Notes under the pieces: generated by a model
Database searches by the model: none
What the model was told of the DNA's origin: nothing
Seen by the model: only the letters and a program-made list of their open reading frames with translations
Program-made: the position numbers and the translations under genes
Source of the DNA: Serripes groenlandicus
Taxonomy: Eukaryota; Mollusca; Bivalvia; Cardiida; Cardiidae
Assembly: GCA_031761405.1 (NCBI GenBank)
Contig: JASEVX010000013.1
Coordinates: forward strand, 55,139,782 to 55,203,781
Length of the DNA: 64,000 nucleotides
Reading direction: 5' to 3'
Part shown: piece by piece, positions 44,437 through 55,922 of the stretch
Position numbering within the stretch: the stretch's first letter is position 1
How the letters are laid out: every line of letters begins with the position of its first letter

Positions 44437-44694
44437 AGCCGTTCCCCGAGAAAACGAACATTATGGCCTCCGCGTTATGTATCGACCCAGATCAGCATGC
44501 ACAGTCCGCGCAGGCTAATCCAGGCCGACACATTCCGTTTCAGGGGAAAGAGGTATAGAGTAATGACTCCTGAAGTAGAAAATTCACAGGAGGCGAAAAG
44601 TGTCTGCCCAGATTAGCCTGGGCGGCATGCTTAGACTGATCCGGGTCAATACTTTACGCAGAGTCTACAATATTGGATTTCTCGTGGGACGGCT
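44437..44694. mobile_element. MITE-2 (AGCCGT..CACGAGAAA ends), copy 1
   Basis: AGCCGTTCCCCGAGAAAACG at the left and ATTTCTCGTGGGACGGCT at the right are inverted. The interior is largely palindromic, with GATCAGCATGC, CCAGATTAGCCTGGGC and GATCCGGGTCAATACTTTAC. Copy 2 is at 49976-50230 and a fragment at 56241. Confidence 0.75.
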
Positions 44695-45290
44695 CATATA
44701 TTGATCCTCTTAAACATTTCCAGGCTAATTATTCATAAACAATGTTGAAGACTTTGATCAGATTGCATATAAGTGCGGCTCATTGTGAGTTTCCTGTACA
44801 CATAGCGAGGCTCAATAACAGTTCGATCTATATTATAGTCAACTATATGGCTACTGAATATCATATTCTTGTCTCCTTCTCAAGTGAAAACCACACTAGT
44901 TACTATTTAGCTTTCATTTGGAGACTCTGACCTCCTACTGAGGGTGCAGAGATGGCTACTTTTACGCTTCGCAAAGGAGCCCATTTTGTTCAAGAAGATT
45001 TTAAAACTTTCCACTATAAGAATTTGGTGAAAATTAACCTGCACTTTATGGTAGTGTTATATATCAGCTGACACTCCTTGAACAAGTTTCCCCCTATATG
45101 CTGCATGTAAAACAGGTGAACCCAGAACCAATTTTAAACCAGTGGGCATTATTTGAACAATCATGGTGGAGGACCACAATGCACTGCTAATACACACCAT
45201 ATATCTAAGCTCTATGCATTTCTTTTTCAGACAAGAACATTTTCAAATGTTCTCCTTATAAAACAGGTGATCCCCGGGGTGGGGTAAATT
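44695..45290. other. Unassigned DNA
   Basis: No gene recognised. Confidence 0.35.
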
Positions 45291-45408
45291 TTGTAATGTA
45301 CATAACGTAGCTAAAGTACACCACTGTAAAACTGTATTCGGTCTGTAATGTACATAACGAGCTATAGTACACCACTGTAAAACTGTATTTGGTCTGTAAT
45401 GTAATATA
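45291..45408 (+). repeat. ~57-bp tandem duplication
   Basis: GTAATGTACATAACG.AGCTA then GTACACCACTGTAAAACTGT and ATT.GGTCT occurs twice with a third start. Confidence 0.75.
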
Positions 45409-46195
45409 TATACTTGAGCTGTGATCTAGATACTGTCAAGATTATTTTTGGACGAGTGTAGATTGTCCTGCACAGTGACATCTATACAATATGATCTCGG
45501 TGTATACTGTTAGTCAGAGGTAGTATGAAGTATTTTGTTACTTTAACACATAAATGCATGTTAAATTGCGAACATGTGCAGACTGATCTGTTTTTTAACT
45601 ACTCGTACAGCACTTTGGTTGGTTTTCGAAAATCTCAGCTCAGTTATACATCTATTAGTTGAATATCTACTGACACATAAAGCATTGCGTTGAATCCGCA
45701 ATTTCGACCGATTCAAACGGATTTATTTCATATTCATGTATTATTCTTTGACTAGATTTTCATAACATTTTGGTCGGTTATATACATATATATTATTTTT
45801 CAATTTACGTTTCGCAGATGCTGATACATTTTATCCATACAGCATTGTATTACACCATTACAACGTAAAAACATTTTGATTGAAATCTTATAGAGGGATG
45901 AACAGGTACATGAATACTGCAGAATGCGAATATCTGTCACAATTAATTTCAGAGAGACACGAATTCTGAACACAATATATTACATCGAGACAAAATGGAA
46001 AGGAAAAAGAATGCACAGAAATGCGTATCTATCAATAGTTTAAAACAATCTCAGAGACAGTTTGTTAAGTCTAAAGCATACACTAAATCTTGTTGGATCA
46101 TTGAAAGAAGGAATTATATCAAAATACATGTAGATAGATATCGATATAGCATATATCTTATAAGACGTAACGTCAAAAGGTGAGGCTAAAATGTG
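45409..46195. other. Unassigned AT-rich DNA
   Basis: No gene recognised. Confidence 0.35.
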
Positions 46196-46537
46196 TAAAG
46201 CCACCCTGACACTGGCACGAATTTTGTCCCCGCAATGCCACGCAATGCGTCGTGGCAAGGCGTGCCATTTCGGTGCTACGCAGCGGAGCGTGAAGCCGTG
46301 TTTGCGGCCTGTTCGCGCACTGTACACGCATAAGTTACGCACTGTCTACGCAATGCGCGGACAAAAATGGGCCGCATTGGCACACATTGACACGAAATGG
46401 CACTACTTGTTTACGCATAGGTTAAGTATTGTTCGCGCATTGTTCACGTCTACCGTACCGCATTGTCCCGCAGTGTCACGCAGTGTCACGCACGACACGC
46501 ATAGTTCTCGCTGTCTTTCCGCAACGCAATGCATTGC

Positions 46538-46573
46538 CCCGACGACTTCGCGCATGCGTGAAGTCGTCGGGGA
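46538..46573. repeat. Perfect palindrome with 13-bp stem
   Basis: CCCCGACGACTTC, a GCGCATGCGT centre, then GAAGTCGTCGGGG. The centre itself is nearly self-complementary. Confidence 0.8.
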
Positions 46574-46639
46574 AATTTTTGGTCACGTGTATATAGCGTG
46601 TAGTTTCACACCTAACTTCATTCCTCGACCCGCTGTGGA

Positions 46640-47395
46640 CGATTGCACGCATTGACACGCACCGTCGGCAGTGTTTACGCCGACTTCGCGCAGTGTTCAC
46701 GCATTGACACGCATTGATACACACCGTCAGCAGTGTTCGCGCCTACTTCGCGCAGTGTTCACGCATTGACACGCATCGTCGGCAGTGTTCACGCATTGAT
46801 ACGCACCGTCGGCAGTGTTCGCGCCGAGTTCGCGCAGTGTTCACGCATTGATACGCACCGTCGGCAGTGTTCGCGCCGAGTTCGCGCAGTGTTCACGCAT
46901 TGACACGCATTGATACGCACCGTCGGCAGTGTTCGCGCCGAGTAGGCACAGTTATCACGCATTGATACGCATTGACACGCACCGTCGGCAGTGTGCGCTC
47001 CGAGTTCGAGCAGTGTTCACGCATTGAAACGCATTGACACGCACCGTCGGCAGTGTTCGCGCAGAGTTCGCGCAGTGTTCACGCATTGGCACGCATTGAT
47101 ACGCACCGTCGGCAGTGTTCGAGCCGAGTTCGCACAGTGTTCACGCATTGACACGCATTGACACGCACCGTCGGCAGTGTTCGCGCCGATTTCGCGCAGT
47201 GTTCACGCATTGACACGCATTGATACGCACCGTCGGCAGTGTTCGCGCCGAGTTCGCGCAGTGTTCACGCATTGATACGCATTGACACGCACCGTCGGCA
47301 GTGTTCGCGCCGAGTTCGCGCAGTGTTCACGCATTGACACGCATTGATACGCACCGTCGGCAGTGTTCGCGCCGAGTTCGCGCAGTGTTCACGCA
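46640..47395 (+). repeat. 62-bp minisatellite, ~12 units
   Basis: Unit: TTCACGCATTGACACGCATT, GATACGCACCGTCGGCAGTG, TTCGCGCCGAGTTCGCGCAG, TG. Some units add or lack an ACGCATTGA step. Frames across it encode only repeat translations. Confidence 0.9.
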
Positions 47396-47589
47396 TGGTT
47401 CACGCACATGGTACGAACATTTATGCGTGCCGAATTATTGACAATTTCAACATTCTCTCTACGTCATGGCACGCACCCCCGCACCCTTCACACACTCCTC
47501 ACGCTCGTTCACGAAGACTTCAATCATTGGCACGACGAATTGCGTTGCATTGCGGGGACAAAATTCGTGCAATTATCAGGTTGGCTTAA

Positions 47590-47738
47590 AGATAGCTTAA
47601 TTGTTAAATAAAGTTGAAAACATTGTGGTCAAAGGAGAAATTGCTCATCATGAGCAATTTCGCAGTTGGCCACAATGTTTTCAAAAGTCACCTGCTGCTA
47701 TTGCGTCAAAATGCGTCTGCAGGTGGGAAAGGGTTAAA
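47590..47738 (+). mobile_element. piggyBac-type MITE, right half
   Basis: AAAACATTGTGGTCAAAGGA, GAAATTGCTCATCATGAGCAATTTC hairpin region, GCGTCTGCAGGTGGGAAAGG then GTTAA. The left half is missing; its place is taken by the TIR element ending at 47586. Confidence 0.65.
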
Positions 47739-49860
47739 AGGCATGACCACATTCATACATTGCTTATTTAGCCTATCAGAGGCAGAAGGTCGACGTTAAT
47801 CTCAATATCGACAAAAAAGAGGAATCATACCGGAAATCGAAAACCTAACCCCATAATCGATAACGAGTAAAGTACCGACTGCAATATATCTAGTCGGCTC
47901 TTCAACGTTTGAAGAACAACATAATTGACAAATGTGTTTATACAATCAATACAGGTATTTGACCGAATACAGAACAATGCATTTATAATTAAGACAAGAA
48001 TTACGCGTAATTAAATGCCTCGCTTTCCACCTCTACTTGGGAATAAATTATTTTGCATTTCGCTTTGTTGAAATATTAAAAGTAATGTCTCCATTCGTCT
48101 GCCGCTGTTTTTAAAGGTTTTTTTTAAAATGAGAGGTTACGCTACTTTTTCCTTCATATTTGATGATCCTGAAATGATGTTGAAACAAATCTTTTCAATT
48201 TTGTAATTCAGAAAAGTCCACCAAATTGACCAGTTTTTACTCAATTGTATAATGCAAAAGAACTCATAAGTTGCATGACGCTCTGACGCTGATTTTAACG
48301 TAAGGGGACATTTTTAAGACTAATGAAAAAAAATAAAAATACATTTCATGTTTTTAATAAAAAAAACACACAAAAAAAAAAATCACCATTTTTGCTGTGT
48401 GGTTTCTATCGGAAAAACGTATTTTTATGTATATTTTTTTCATTTTAATAATTTAAAGTAAAACATATTTTTATAAGAAAATACTTACCAGTTTTTTAAT
48501 ACCTGTCCCATTCACTAGAGTAACATGAATTTATCGGTATGAGATAAATTCAGATATCAGTTATTAATATATCAGTTACACTTGTAACGTATTTTTGTCA
48601 TAAAGAATGTAAGTGTCACTAATTTTATTTTTTCTCTTTATCGGCCTCCATGTTGTTTAAGTCAACTGTAAATGGTTGAAAATGTCGCTAAATCTTTCCT
48701 GTAGTCTGCCGAGGAAACAGACGTAATTTTACGCTAAATCAAAGTTCATGGAAAATGACCATTAAAACGATGTGTTAATGAAGATGCGCATTTCATTTCT
48801 AAATGTAAGTGTATGAAACGTATTGTATTTGATAGAGTAATAAGGAAAATATGCAAACAAGTATTCAAGCATGTTTGGCGATTTTTGGGTTTGCCTGACC
48901 TTTTTACGATACGTCTAACTAAGCTTAAGCGCTTGTAATTGTTGGAAAAGTTGAACACATCTTTTGGATTAATTAATAGGGAGAGATGAACCTGCTTTTA
49001 ACAGTATGTCGTTCTTCATTTTATTGATGCACACTACCTTTATAAACATGATCAAACACCGTGTAAATATGCGAGTTTACACACGCGGAAGTATGTCACA
49101 CTTTGAGCGATGATTACGTTATTTCATATGCGATGTTACTATTACTGATTGCTCATGGAGCGGCCCAAATGCACAAGGTCCAAATAGTGTCCAGAAGGCT
49201 GGCCATTATTATCTAATAAGGAGAGCTAACATTTGAAAAACCCTAGCCCCTGGCTAATTCACGATTGTTGACCTGCGTCCAATTCCAGAAAACTTACTTT
49301 GCGTTGAGTAATTCTTTTAAAAATACTTAACAGCATGTAACGCTTTATATGAACTTAGTAAATTACTTAAACATTCCACCATTCATGTTTTACAAAATTT
49401 TCGAAAAAAATATAATGATGAAATTTGCTTTTAAGTATTTTTAAAAGTCTTAAATAGCGCTAAGTACGTTTGGTGGAATTGGAGCCTAGTCTCACATTGC
49501 CTACCATTTTCACCCATAAAATCTTATCTTAAAACTAGCAAGTGGCAAAGAGAGAAGTCACCGTTATAAATAACGCTTCAGATTGAACCATTTTTATATT
49601 TAATCATTATTTGTTTGAGGGAAATCATATATTTCTTGAATGGCCGTATGGTGAAAAGGGAAATCAAAGATTAGATTACATATATGTGTATCGGAGCCTT
49701 GGTCTATTTAAAAATCTCGAAATTCGATGTTCGTGTGGTGTTTGCTATCTGCTTACCACTTAAACCAGTATAGATCTGTAACAGAAATAGTGTTGGAAAA
49801 CAGACGCTGGTCCATTTAGATTGTGTTTAATTAATGAAAATAGGTACATCGCTTTACATG
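47739..49860. other. Unassigned AT-rich DNA
   Basis: 2.1 kb without recognised genes or repeat boundaries; open frames are under 75 codons. Confidence 0.4.
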
Positions 49861-49861
49861 G

Positions 49862-49975
49862 TTAACCCTTTCCCACATACAACAAATATGTGGAAGACTT
49901 TGAAATCAGAGTCACAAAAAACTGAAAAATCTCCTTAAAGATAGCTTAATTGTTAAATAAAGTTGAAAACATTGT
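49862..49975 (+). mobile_element. piggyBac-type MITE, left half
   Basis: TTAACCCTTTCCCACATACA then GACTTTGAAATCAGAGTCAC, CTCCTTAAAGATAGCTTAAT and GAAAACATTGTAG. Truncated where MITE-2 begins. Confidence 0.6.
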
Positions 49976-50230
49976 AGTCCCGGGAGAAAACCAACACCGT
50001 GGACTCTGCGTAAAGTATCGACCCGGATCAGCATAAGCATACCGCACAGGCTTACCCGGATAGACACTTTTCGGCTCCTGTGGATTTTCTGTTTCAGGGA
50101 TCATTACTCTATACCTCAATCTCCCTGCGACGGAATGTGTCGGTCTGGATCAGTCTGCGCGGACAGCGCAGGCTGATCTGGTCGATACATTTCGCAGAAG
50201 CCATGATGTTGATTTTCTCGCGGGACGGCT
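49976..50230. mobile_element. MITE-2, copy 2
   Basis: TCCCGGGAGAAAACCAACAC ... TTGATTTTCTCGCGGGACGG then CT; the interior matches copy 1 in inverse (GTCTGCGCGGACAGCGCAGG, CTGATCTGGTCGATACATTT). Confidence 0.7.
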
Positions 50231-51895
50231 CATATATATTTAAAGCATCACCTACTGACAAAGGGCTAGTAATGAAACACTTAGCAAATACAGAATAATC
50301 CGTTTTAGAGGACATGAAATTCGCTATTGAACGCATAAATTAGTAAAGAAATGACATCGCTCGATCGGTCCTTAATGTTGTGACTGCTTTATATAACGGG
50401 GAAATGTTAAAGATAACAGATGATGAAACTTATCTGTACCTTTATTTCTAAGCTCGAGATATTTAATATTTCCAGAGACATATAAACTTTTACATGTCTC
50501 TGATATTTCTGAGGCAGAGAGAGTTGGTGTTACTCTTTCGTGCGGCAATACGATCGGTCGGTGATCTTCTCTTTGATTGAAATATGAAAAAAAAACAAGA
50601 CATCACACACAATTATTCCGGGAAAACAGACTATGGCCCCAACAACTGTTGTTAATATATAATCAGAATTTAGAAAAATAATACAATAGACGTATTATGC
50701 ATATTTCTGAATCCTTGCATTTGGAAATATTCAAAAATGTAACCTTCTAAATAATTAGTACACAAATTGCAGTATACGACCACATTCAACCATTTGTGCA
50801 TGTGTGTAATTAAAAAAAATGATATGTAGCGTTATAGTGGTATTTATTTTTGTAATGGAATTTTTCCAATTTTCCTTTGCTCGACGATAAGTTGGAGTTA
50901 TGAAATTGAATTCATTAAAAACTGTCAAAAAAATAAGACAACTATATATATGCGTAAAAACTAATTAAGTAATGAAAAGGAATGTACAGCTACGCCATGC
51001 GGAATTAAAATGAAACCAATTATAATTAACGAGACGCGACTGATTTTGACGTTTAAACAAACGAAGGTAGCAACAACGTGCGCAATGTCAATGAAGGACA
51101 GAACAGAAGATACATGTTCAACATACTGCAACGTTACTTTGGACACAAGTTGCAATAAATGACCTCTTTTAGCTAGCATAAACTTAGTGTTTAAGATGAG
51201 CTAATGTGATCAACATGTGGCAGTCAGCTTACTCCTTACATGCTAACCAACATTTCCACTTAAAGCACTGTGTGAACTAAACTTCAAAGGAATGTTTCTA
51301 GTACGAAAGTGTTCAAATAATTCGATTCGATACTGAACTCATGGTTTATATGGTATCACAAATGGAGAAAGCAAACAATCTTTTTCCTCTAAAACTATAT
51401 TATTCTTTACTCAAATGTTCTTTTCATGAGTAATCAAAATATGTTAATAGGTTATAACACATGATCCTTAGGGATGGGGCCTGTTATCCCTATATGCCTA
51501 TAAGGCAAACGTGTGAAAGTAATGATAAGGTTTCAAAGTAGGTTTCGGGTGGTTGTGGTAACCCTCTCAGTCTTTGTTCTAGCAAATTTAATTTTTAAAA
51601 AAGAAAACACGACCCCTATGGGATGGGGATTGTTTAAACTAAGTGCACATACTCTCAACCTTTAAACCTTTTGAAACTAGGGGGCTTATTTCAAAGTAAG
51701 TTCATAAACATATAAATGCTCTTTACAAAGCCCCCTTACAACGCTTTTTGAAAAAGTTTGATCAGTCAAAAAGCATTGCCGCTGTGGTAGAGCTTGGTTC
51801 AATTTATATGCGTATAGTGCAAACAGGCTCTTAAAACAAGTTACTCTGAAACTAGATATACAGACTTCATTCAAATTAGTCTAAGACAAATGTAC
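50231..51895. other. Unassigned AT-rich DNA
   Basis: No recognised gene or element end. Confidence 0.4.
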
Positions 51896-52154
51896 CATTA
51901 AATAAGTATTTTTCTTTCGGTTGCCATGGAAACCAGAATTTCGAATGGATCAAAAAAAATTGAAGGAATTTAGTAGAGGACATTGAGAGGATGCTTCCCA
52001 TGAAGTTTCAACCAAATTGACCAAGTGGTTAGGGAGAAGAAGTCGTTTAAAGGAAAAAGTTAACGCACGCACGCACGCACGCACGCACGGACGCACGACG
52101 GACAATTCGCCATAACATAAGCTCGACTGGCGTTCAGCCAGTGGAGCTAAAAAC
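51896..52154 (+). mobile_element. Family A Helitron-like 3' fragment
   Basis: CTTTCGGTTGCCATGGAAAC then CAGGATGC-type body, (ACGC)n at 52064-52088, GACTGGCGTTCAGCCAGTGG and AGCTAAAAA. All array units are missing, i.e. it is 5'-truncated. It abuts the satellite at 52154. Confidence 0.75.
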
Positions 52155-52985
52155 GTGAAAAGTGAAGTCGCAATATAAACTGAAACATTCCCTTAACAGT
52201 TCGCTGCATTTCGAATTGTATATATTTTACAAATACATGAAAAGTGAAGTCTTAAAAGTTAGCTGCCCTGCCAAATGTATATATTTACAAATAAGTGAAA
52301 AGGGAAGTCGCAGTATTAAATGTAACATTTCCTTAAAATTTTGCCCCTTTTCAATTGTATATATTTACAAAAACGTGAAAAGTGAAGTCGCAATATAAAC
52401 TGAAATAAATATTTCCTTAACAGTTTGCTGCATTTCGAATTGTATATATTTTACAAATACATGAAAAGTGAAGTGTTAAAAGTTAGCTGCCCTGCCAAAT
52501 GTATATATTTACAAATACGTGAAAAGGGAAGTCGCAATATTACATGTAACATTTCCTTAAAATTTAGCTCCTTTCCAATTGTATATATTTACAAATACGT
52601 GAAGTCTTAAAAGTTAGCTAACTTTCCAATTGTGTATATTTACAAATGCGTAAAAAGTGAAGTCTTAAAAGTTAGTTGCCTTTCAAATTGTACGTGAAAA
52701 GTGAAGTCGCAATATGAAATGTAGCATCTCTTTAACAGTTAACTGCAGAAGTCGCAAGGTCGATGCCTTTCCTAAATGGTATTCGAACAAAAGGTAACGG
52801 GATAAAATGCAACGAATGATAAGCAACATAATTTTGCCCTGATAGCAATATTAAATATAACATAATATAACATGTCCTTAACAATTAACTGCCATCTATT
52901 GTATATGTATTTATATTTACATATACGTGAAAGTGGTGTCGCAATATTAAATATAACATTATATAACATGTCCTTAACAGTTACT
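52155..52985 (+). repeat. ACGTGAAAAGTGAAGTCGCAATAT satellite block
   Basis: About ten units of alternating ~80 and ~60 bp, with a higher-order period of about 220 bp. Landmarks: CGTGAAAAGTGAAGTCGCAA, TAACATTTCCTTAACAGTT and CAATTGTATATATTTACAAA. Right-hand units are more diverged. Confidence 0.75.
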
Positions 52986-54429
52986 CACTATACATCACAT
53001 CACATATCTTTACATCAAGGTTTGCAAAGCTATTTCCCCCCTAAAATTATAGTTAGTATGTTAGCTTCGGTATCATTGGATAAACCAGGAAAACAATATA
53101 ATGTTCAAACTAAAGGTCAAAAGTACTTTTACTAAAATAACTTACCGAATTCTCGAAGTTCACCCTTCAATCTGCTATCCTTTTTGCGCACCACTCTTTC
53201 CCCGTAATATAATATGTTAGATACGTCCGAACTGTATGTAAGCCAAAAGCGTTATGCCGGGCCCAAACGACTATGCAGTCTTGACAAACAACAATCACGT
53301 GATATTGCGCATAGGATAGGCGGTTATAACCTTATAAGGTAAGTTCTTACCTTATAAGGTAATGATAAAATGTACAAATATCCAGTGCTATAATTAGAAG
53401 TAACCCGATATGGTATGTTAGGATCGTCTGCTCTGAAAACGTCTCCAAAAAACTTTTTGTTCAAGTTTGAATACATCCTTTACCACAAACTTTTTAATTA
53501 GATTTTACTGATGTTTTCAACAATAGTTCAGTCACATACAGTTAAGACCAGCATGAAAGAACCACTTTGATTGTATTGTGATTGGAGCATTGAATGGTTG
53601 CAACAAATTTATCCATATTTCATTGACGAAATTTATCTATCGATTTTTGGGCCTATTTTATTTACAAAGTCATTTGTTAACATCAAACATTGATTCATAT
53701 GGCAGTTACAGACAAATATGGTATGAACATCAATATATGTTCATTTTAAAGAAAAGAGTATATAACAAGTATATTCGATATATATAGAGCAATCGAGTGA
53801 GAAGTACGGCGCTCGTTGAAACCACTAAAAACATCGATCAAAACGACAATTTCATTTCGGAAGAGCGAGCAAGATATGGGATACGATACCAAGAATTTCA
53901 ACAAACAAAAGATTTGATGAATGAATTAAAATAATGATTTTAAAATTCATCTTCTGCAGAGTTGTCAGAAAGCCCCTGTTTGTGGGAAAGGGTAAAGAGA
54001 TGTGTGTATTACATACTTGTCGAAGCATTATTGAGAAACTCAATGTTTTAAAACAGTGAAATTATCTAGTAATACTTTTCACTATATATATTTTTCTTTA
54101 CATAGTCTCCTACACTGCATTGTAAATGTGAAATATCTCCATATATGACAGTTTAATTATTAAATAAAAAAGCATTATGGCATAGTTTTCAAAGGTTATC
54201 TATTGCAGATGTGTCAATATGTACCTTCAGGTGGGAAAGGGTTAACGTATTTCCATTTATGGACACAACTGTAAAAGACAACTTAAGAACACCTTGTGGT
54301 AAAATAGTAAAATGTTCATTATAAGCAATTTCTCCTTTTGCCAAAATGTTTTCAACAATATTCAAAAAATATCTTTCATTTAAAGAGATTTCTCATATTT
54401 TTGCAAAGTCCACTGTTGAAGAAAAGGAG
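52986..54429. other. Unassigned DNA with palindromes and MITE remnants
   Basis: ACCTTATAAGGTAAG palindromes in tandem at 53329-53362. piggyBac-type MITE remnants at 53945-53995 (CTGCAGAGTTGTCAGAAAGC..GGGAAAGGGT) and 54140-54246 (ending GGGAAAGGGTTAA). No gene recognised. Confidence 0.45.
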
Positions 54430-54624
54430 TATATTTATTTATTTATTTATTGGGGTTTTACGCCGCTTTCAACAATATTTCAGTTAGATCACGGCGACAC
54501 TTATTCATGATCCCTGGGTAAACAAACCAGTACTAGGCTAGAAAATGTGCCATGCCCAAGGGCACTCCACCATGACCGTAGTGCCGCGACTGGGGCTCGA
54601 ACCCGGGACACCCGGTTTCGAAAT
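54430..54624 (-). mobile_element. SINE with (AAATA)n tail, 5'-truncated
   Basis: On the minus strand: B-box region GGGTTCGAGCCCCAGTCGCG, core TGCCCTTGGGCATGGCAC, ACTAGTACTGGTTTGTTTAC-type body, then TTGAAAGCGGCGTAAAACCC and CAATAAATAAATAAATAAAT. The last 45 bp match the tails of the other SINE family (58160) and of 62767. Confidence 0.75.
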
Positions 54625-55164
54625 ATATGGGAACAGCTTTAAACAAGACAAAAATAGAACAACTAAAACAAACAGATATCTTCTGTATCAACATATCGAG
54701 GGCTTGGCGTGAAATGGTTGTAACTAAAAATCTATTTTGAAAACCCTGGTTTAGGGGCAATTTTGACCCCTTTGTAAAAAATGCAAATTTAGGTGCCGTT
54801 GCTCAGAACGAGCAATGGCACCTACATTTCCATTGTTTTCCAAGAAAAATGATTTAACATATTAATAGACTTTATGGTGTGGTGATTAACCTTGGTAAAA
54901 ACCTGTTTCACGCTAAGCCCTCGATATCTATAAGAGCTAATTTGGCTTTTTAAAGCATATATTCATCGGCTTCAACTTTGTCGTGAAGTAAAGAATTTAC
55001 CTTGTATGACTGAAAGGATTGTAAATGTCATTTTTGATATATCAAGGATATAATTATGTGTCATGAGCGATATACACTATCTGAAAAGAAGAAATTGTAG
55101 AATTGGAGCAAAATTACCTTTTTCCCACAATGTTACAATATCTTTCTTTACCGGCTTTCTTCTT
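54625..55164. other. Unassigned DNA
   Basis: Nothing recognised apart from a repeated TCGAGGGCTTGGCGTGAAA / TTTCACGCTAAGCCCTCGA inverted pair (about 54698 and 54906), a ~19-bp inverted repeat 190 bp apart that may mark a small foldback element. Confidence 0.5.
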
Positions 55165-55508
55165 TTAACCCATTACTTCACACGACTTTTCAAAGGTCGT
55201 CTGCTTTTATAATCATCAGACAAACAATTTTAACTATCTAGAGAACTGAAAAATTTATATCGCTAAAGAGTTGAAAATATTGCAATAAAATGTGAAATTG
55301 CTTGTTTTGAGCAATTTCACCTTTTATTGCAATGTTTTAAAAAGTCATGTGCAATGGCAGGTGTCAAATGTCGTCTGTGTGAAGTAATGGGTTAGCCCTA
55401 AAAGGTGAAATTGCTTGTTTTGAGCAATTTCACCTTTTATTGCAATGTTTTAAAAAGTCATGTGCAATGGCAGGTGTCAAATGTCGTCTGTGTGAAGTAA
55501 TGGGTTAA
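55165..55508. mobile_element. TTAA-flanked MITE with duplicated right half
   Basis: TTAACCCATTACTTCACACG ... GTGTGAAGTAATGGGTTAA. The right arm (GTGAAATTGCTTGTTTTGAG, CAATTTCACCTTTTATTGCA ... GTAATGGGTTA) is present twice, at about 55283-55395 and 55400-55508, almost identical, indicating a recent tandem duplication. Confidence 0.75.
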
Positions 55509-55779
55509 CCAAACGCATGCAGTTAACTCTGCATTTTTGTTGAAAAGGGATAGGCAATATTTAGCTAAAATTGGTAAGTTATACATAAAGTCAATCCCAG
55601 AGTAACCTTAAATACGATTTGTATTCAACATGCGATCTATGTAATATAGACGCCTCGTATTTCAGACTGCCATATTAAATCAAACACTATAATACAGACT
55701 TCACAAACAAACCGATATAACGCCGCAAAGACGACTCCATATATCTTGGAGACCGGGCGGTCTTGTCTTTATATGTCAA
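55509..55779. other. Short spacer, nothing recognised
   Basis: No feature recognised. Confidence 0.3.
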
Positions 55780-55922
55780 GCCCGGTAGCTCAGTCGGTTG
55801 CGATGCGGGCTTCAATACAGTGGTTGTGAGTTCGATTCCCAGCTCGGCCAACATTCTTTCCGATGTTTGACAAAAGTTACTGTGACAAGCGTCATCCACC
55901 AATGGACTTAAAGTCGTAGGCG
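55780..55922 (+). mobile_element. tRNA-derived SINE, 5' half
   Basis: GCCCGGTAGCTCAGTCGGTT head with GAGTTCGATTCCCAGCTCGG, then ATTCTTTCCGATGTTTGACA and CACCAATGG; the body and tail seen at 28328 are missing. Confidence 0.75.

Larger units (their letters stand above)
46199..47586. mobile_element. TIR element filled with minisatellite (Harbinger-like)
   Basis: Left end AGCCACCCTGACACTGGCAC and the inverse of the right end share GCACGAATTTTGTCCCCGCA and on, about 50 bp with few mismatches, flanked by TAA (46196-46198 and 47587-47589). A 3-bp TWA duplication suggests PIF/Harbinger. The interior is mostly a 62-bp array and a 13-bp-stem palindrome at 46538-46573. No transposase is present. High CpG content sets it apart from its surroundings. 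Confidence 0.65.

Noticed and set aside
46640..47395. Regular direct repeats resembling a CRISPR array
   Set aside because: Units are contiguous with no unique spacers; this is a eukaryotic minisatellite.
46191..47589. Several open frames of 80-154 codons in the CpG-rich block
   Set aside because: They are translations of the 62-bp array and palindromic flanks, present on both strands, without family features.
55780..55860. tRNA gene
   Set aside because: Same SINE head as at 28328, followed by SINE body rather than a terminator.
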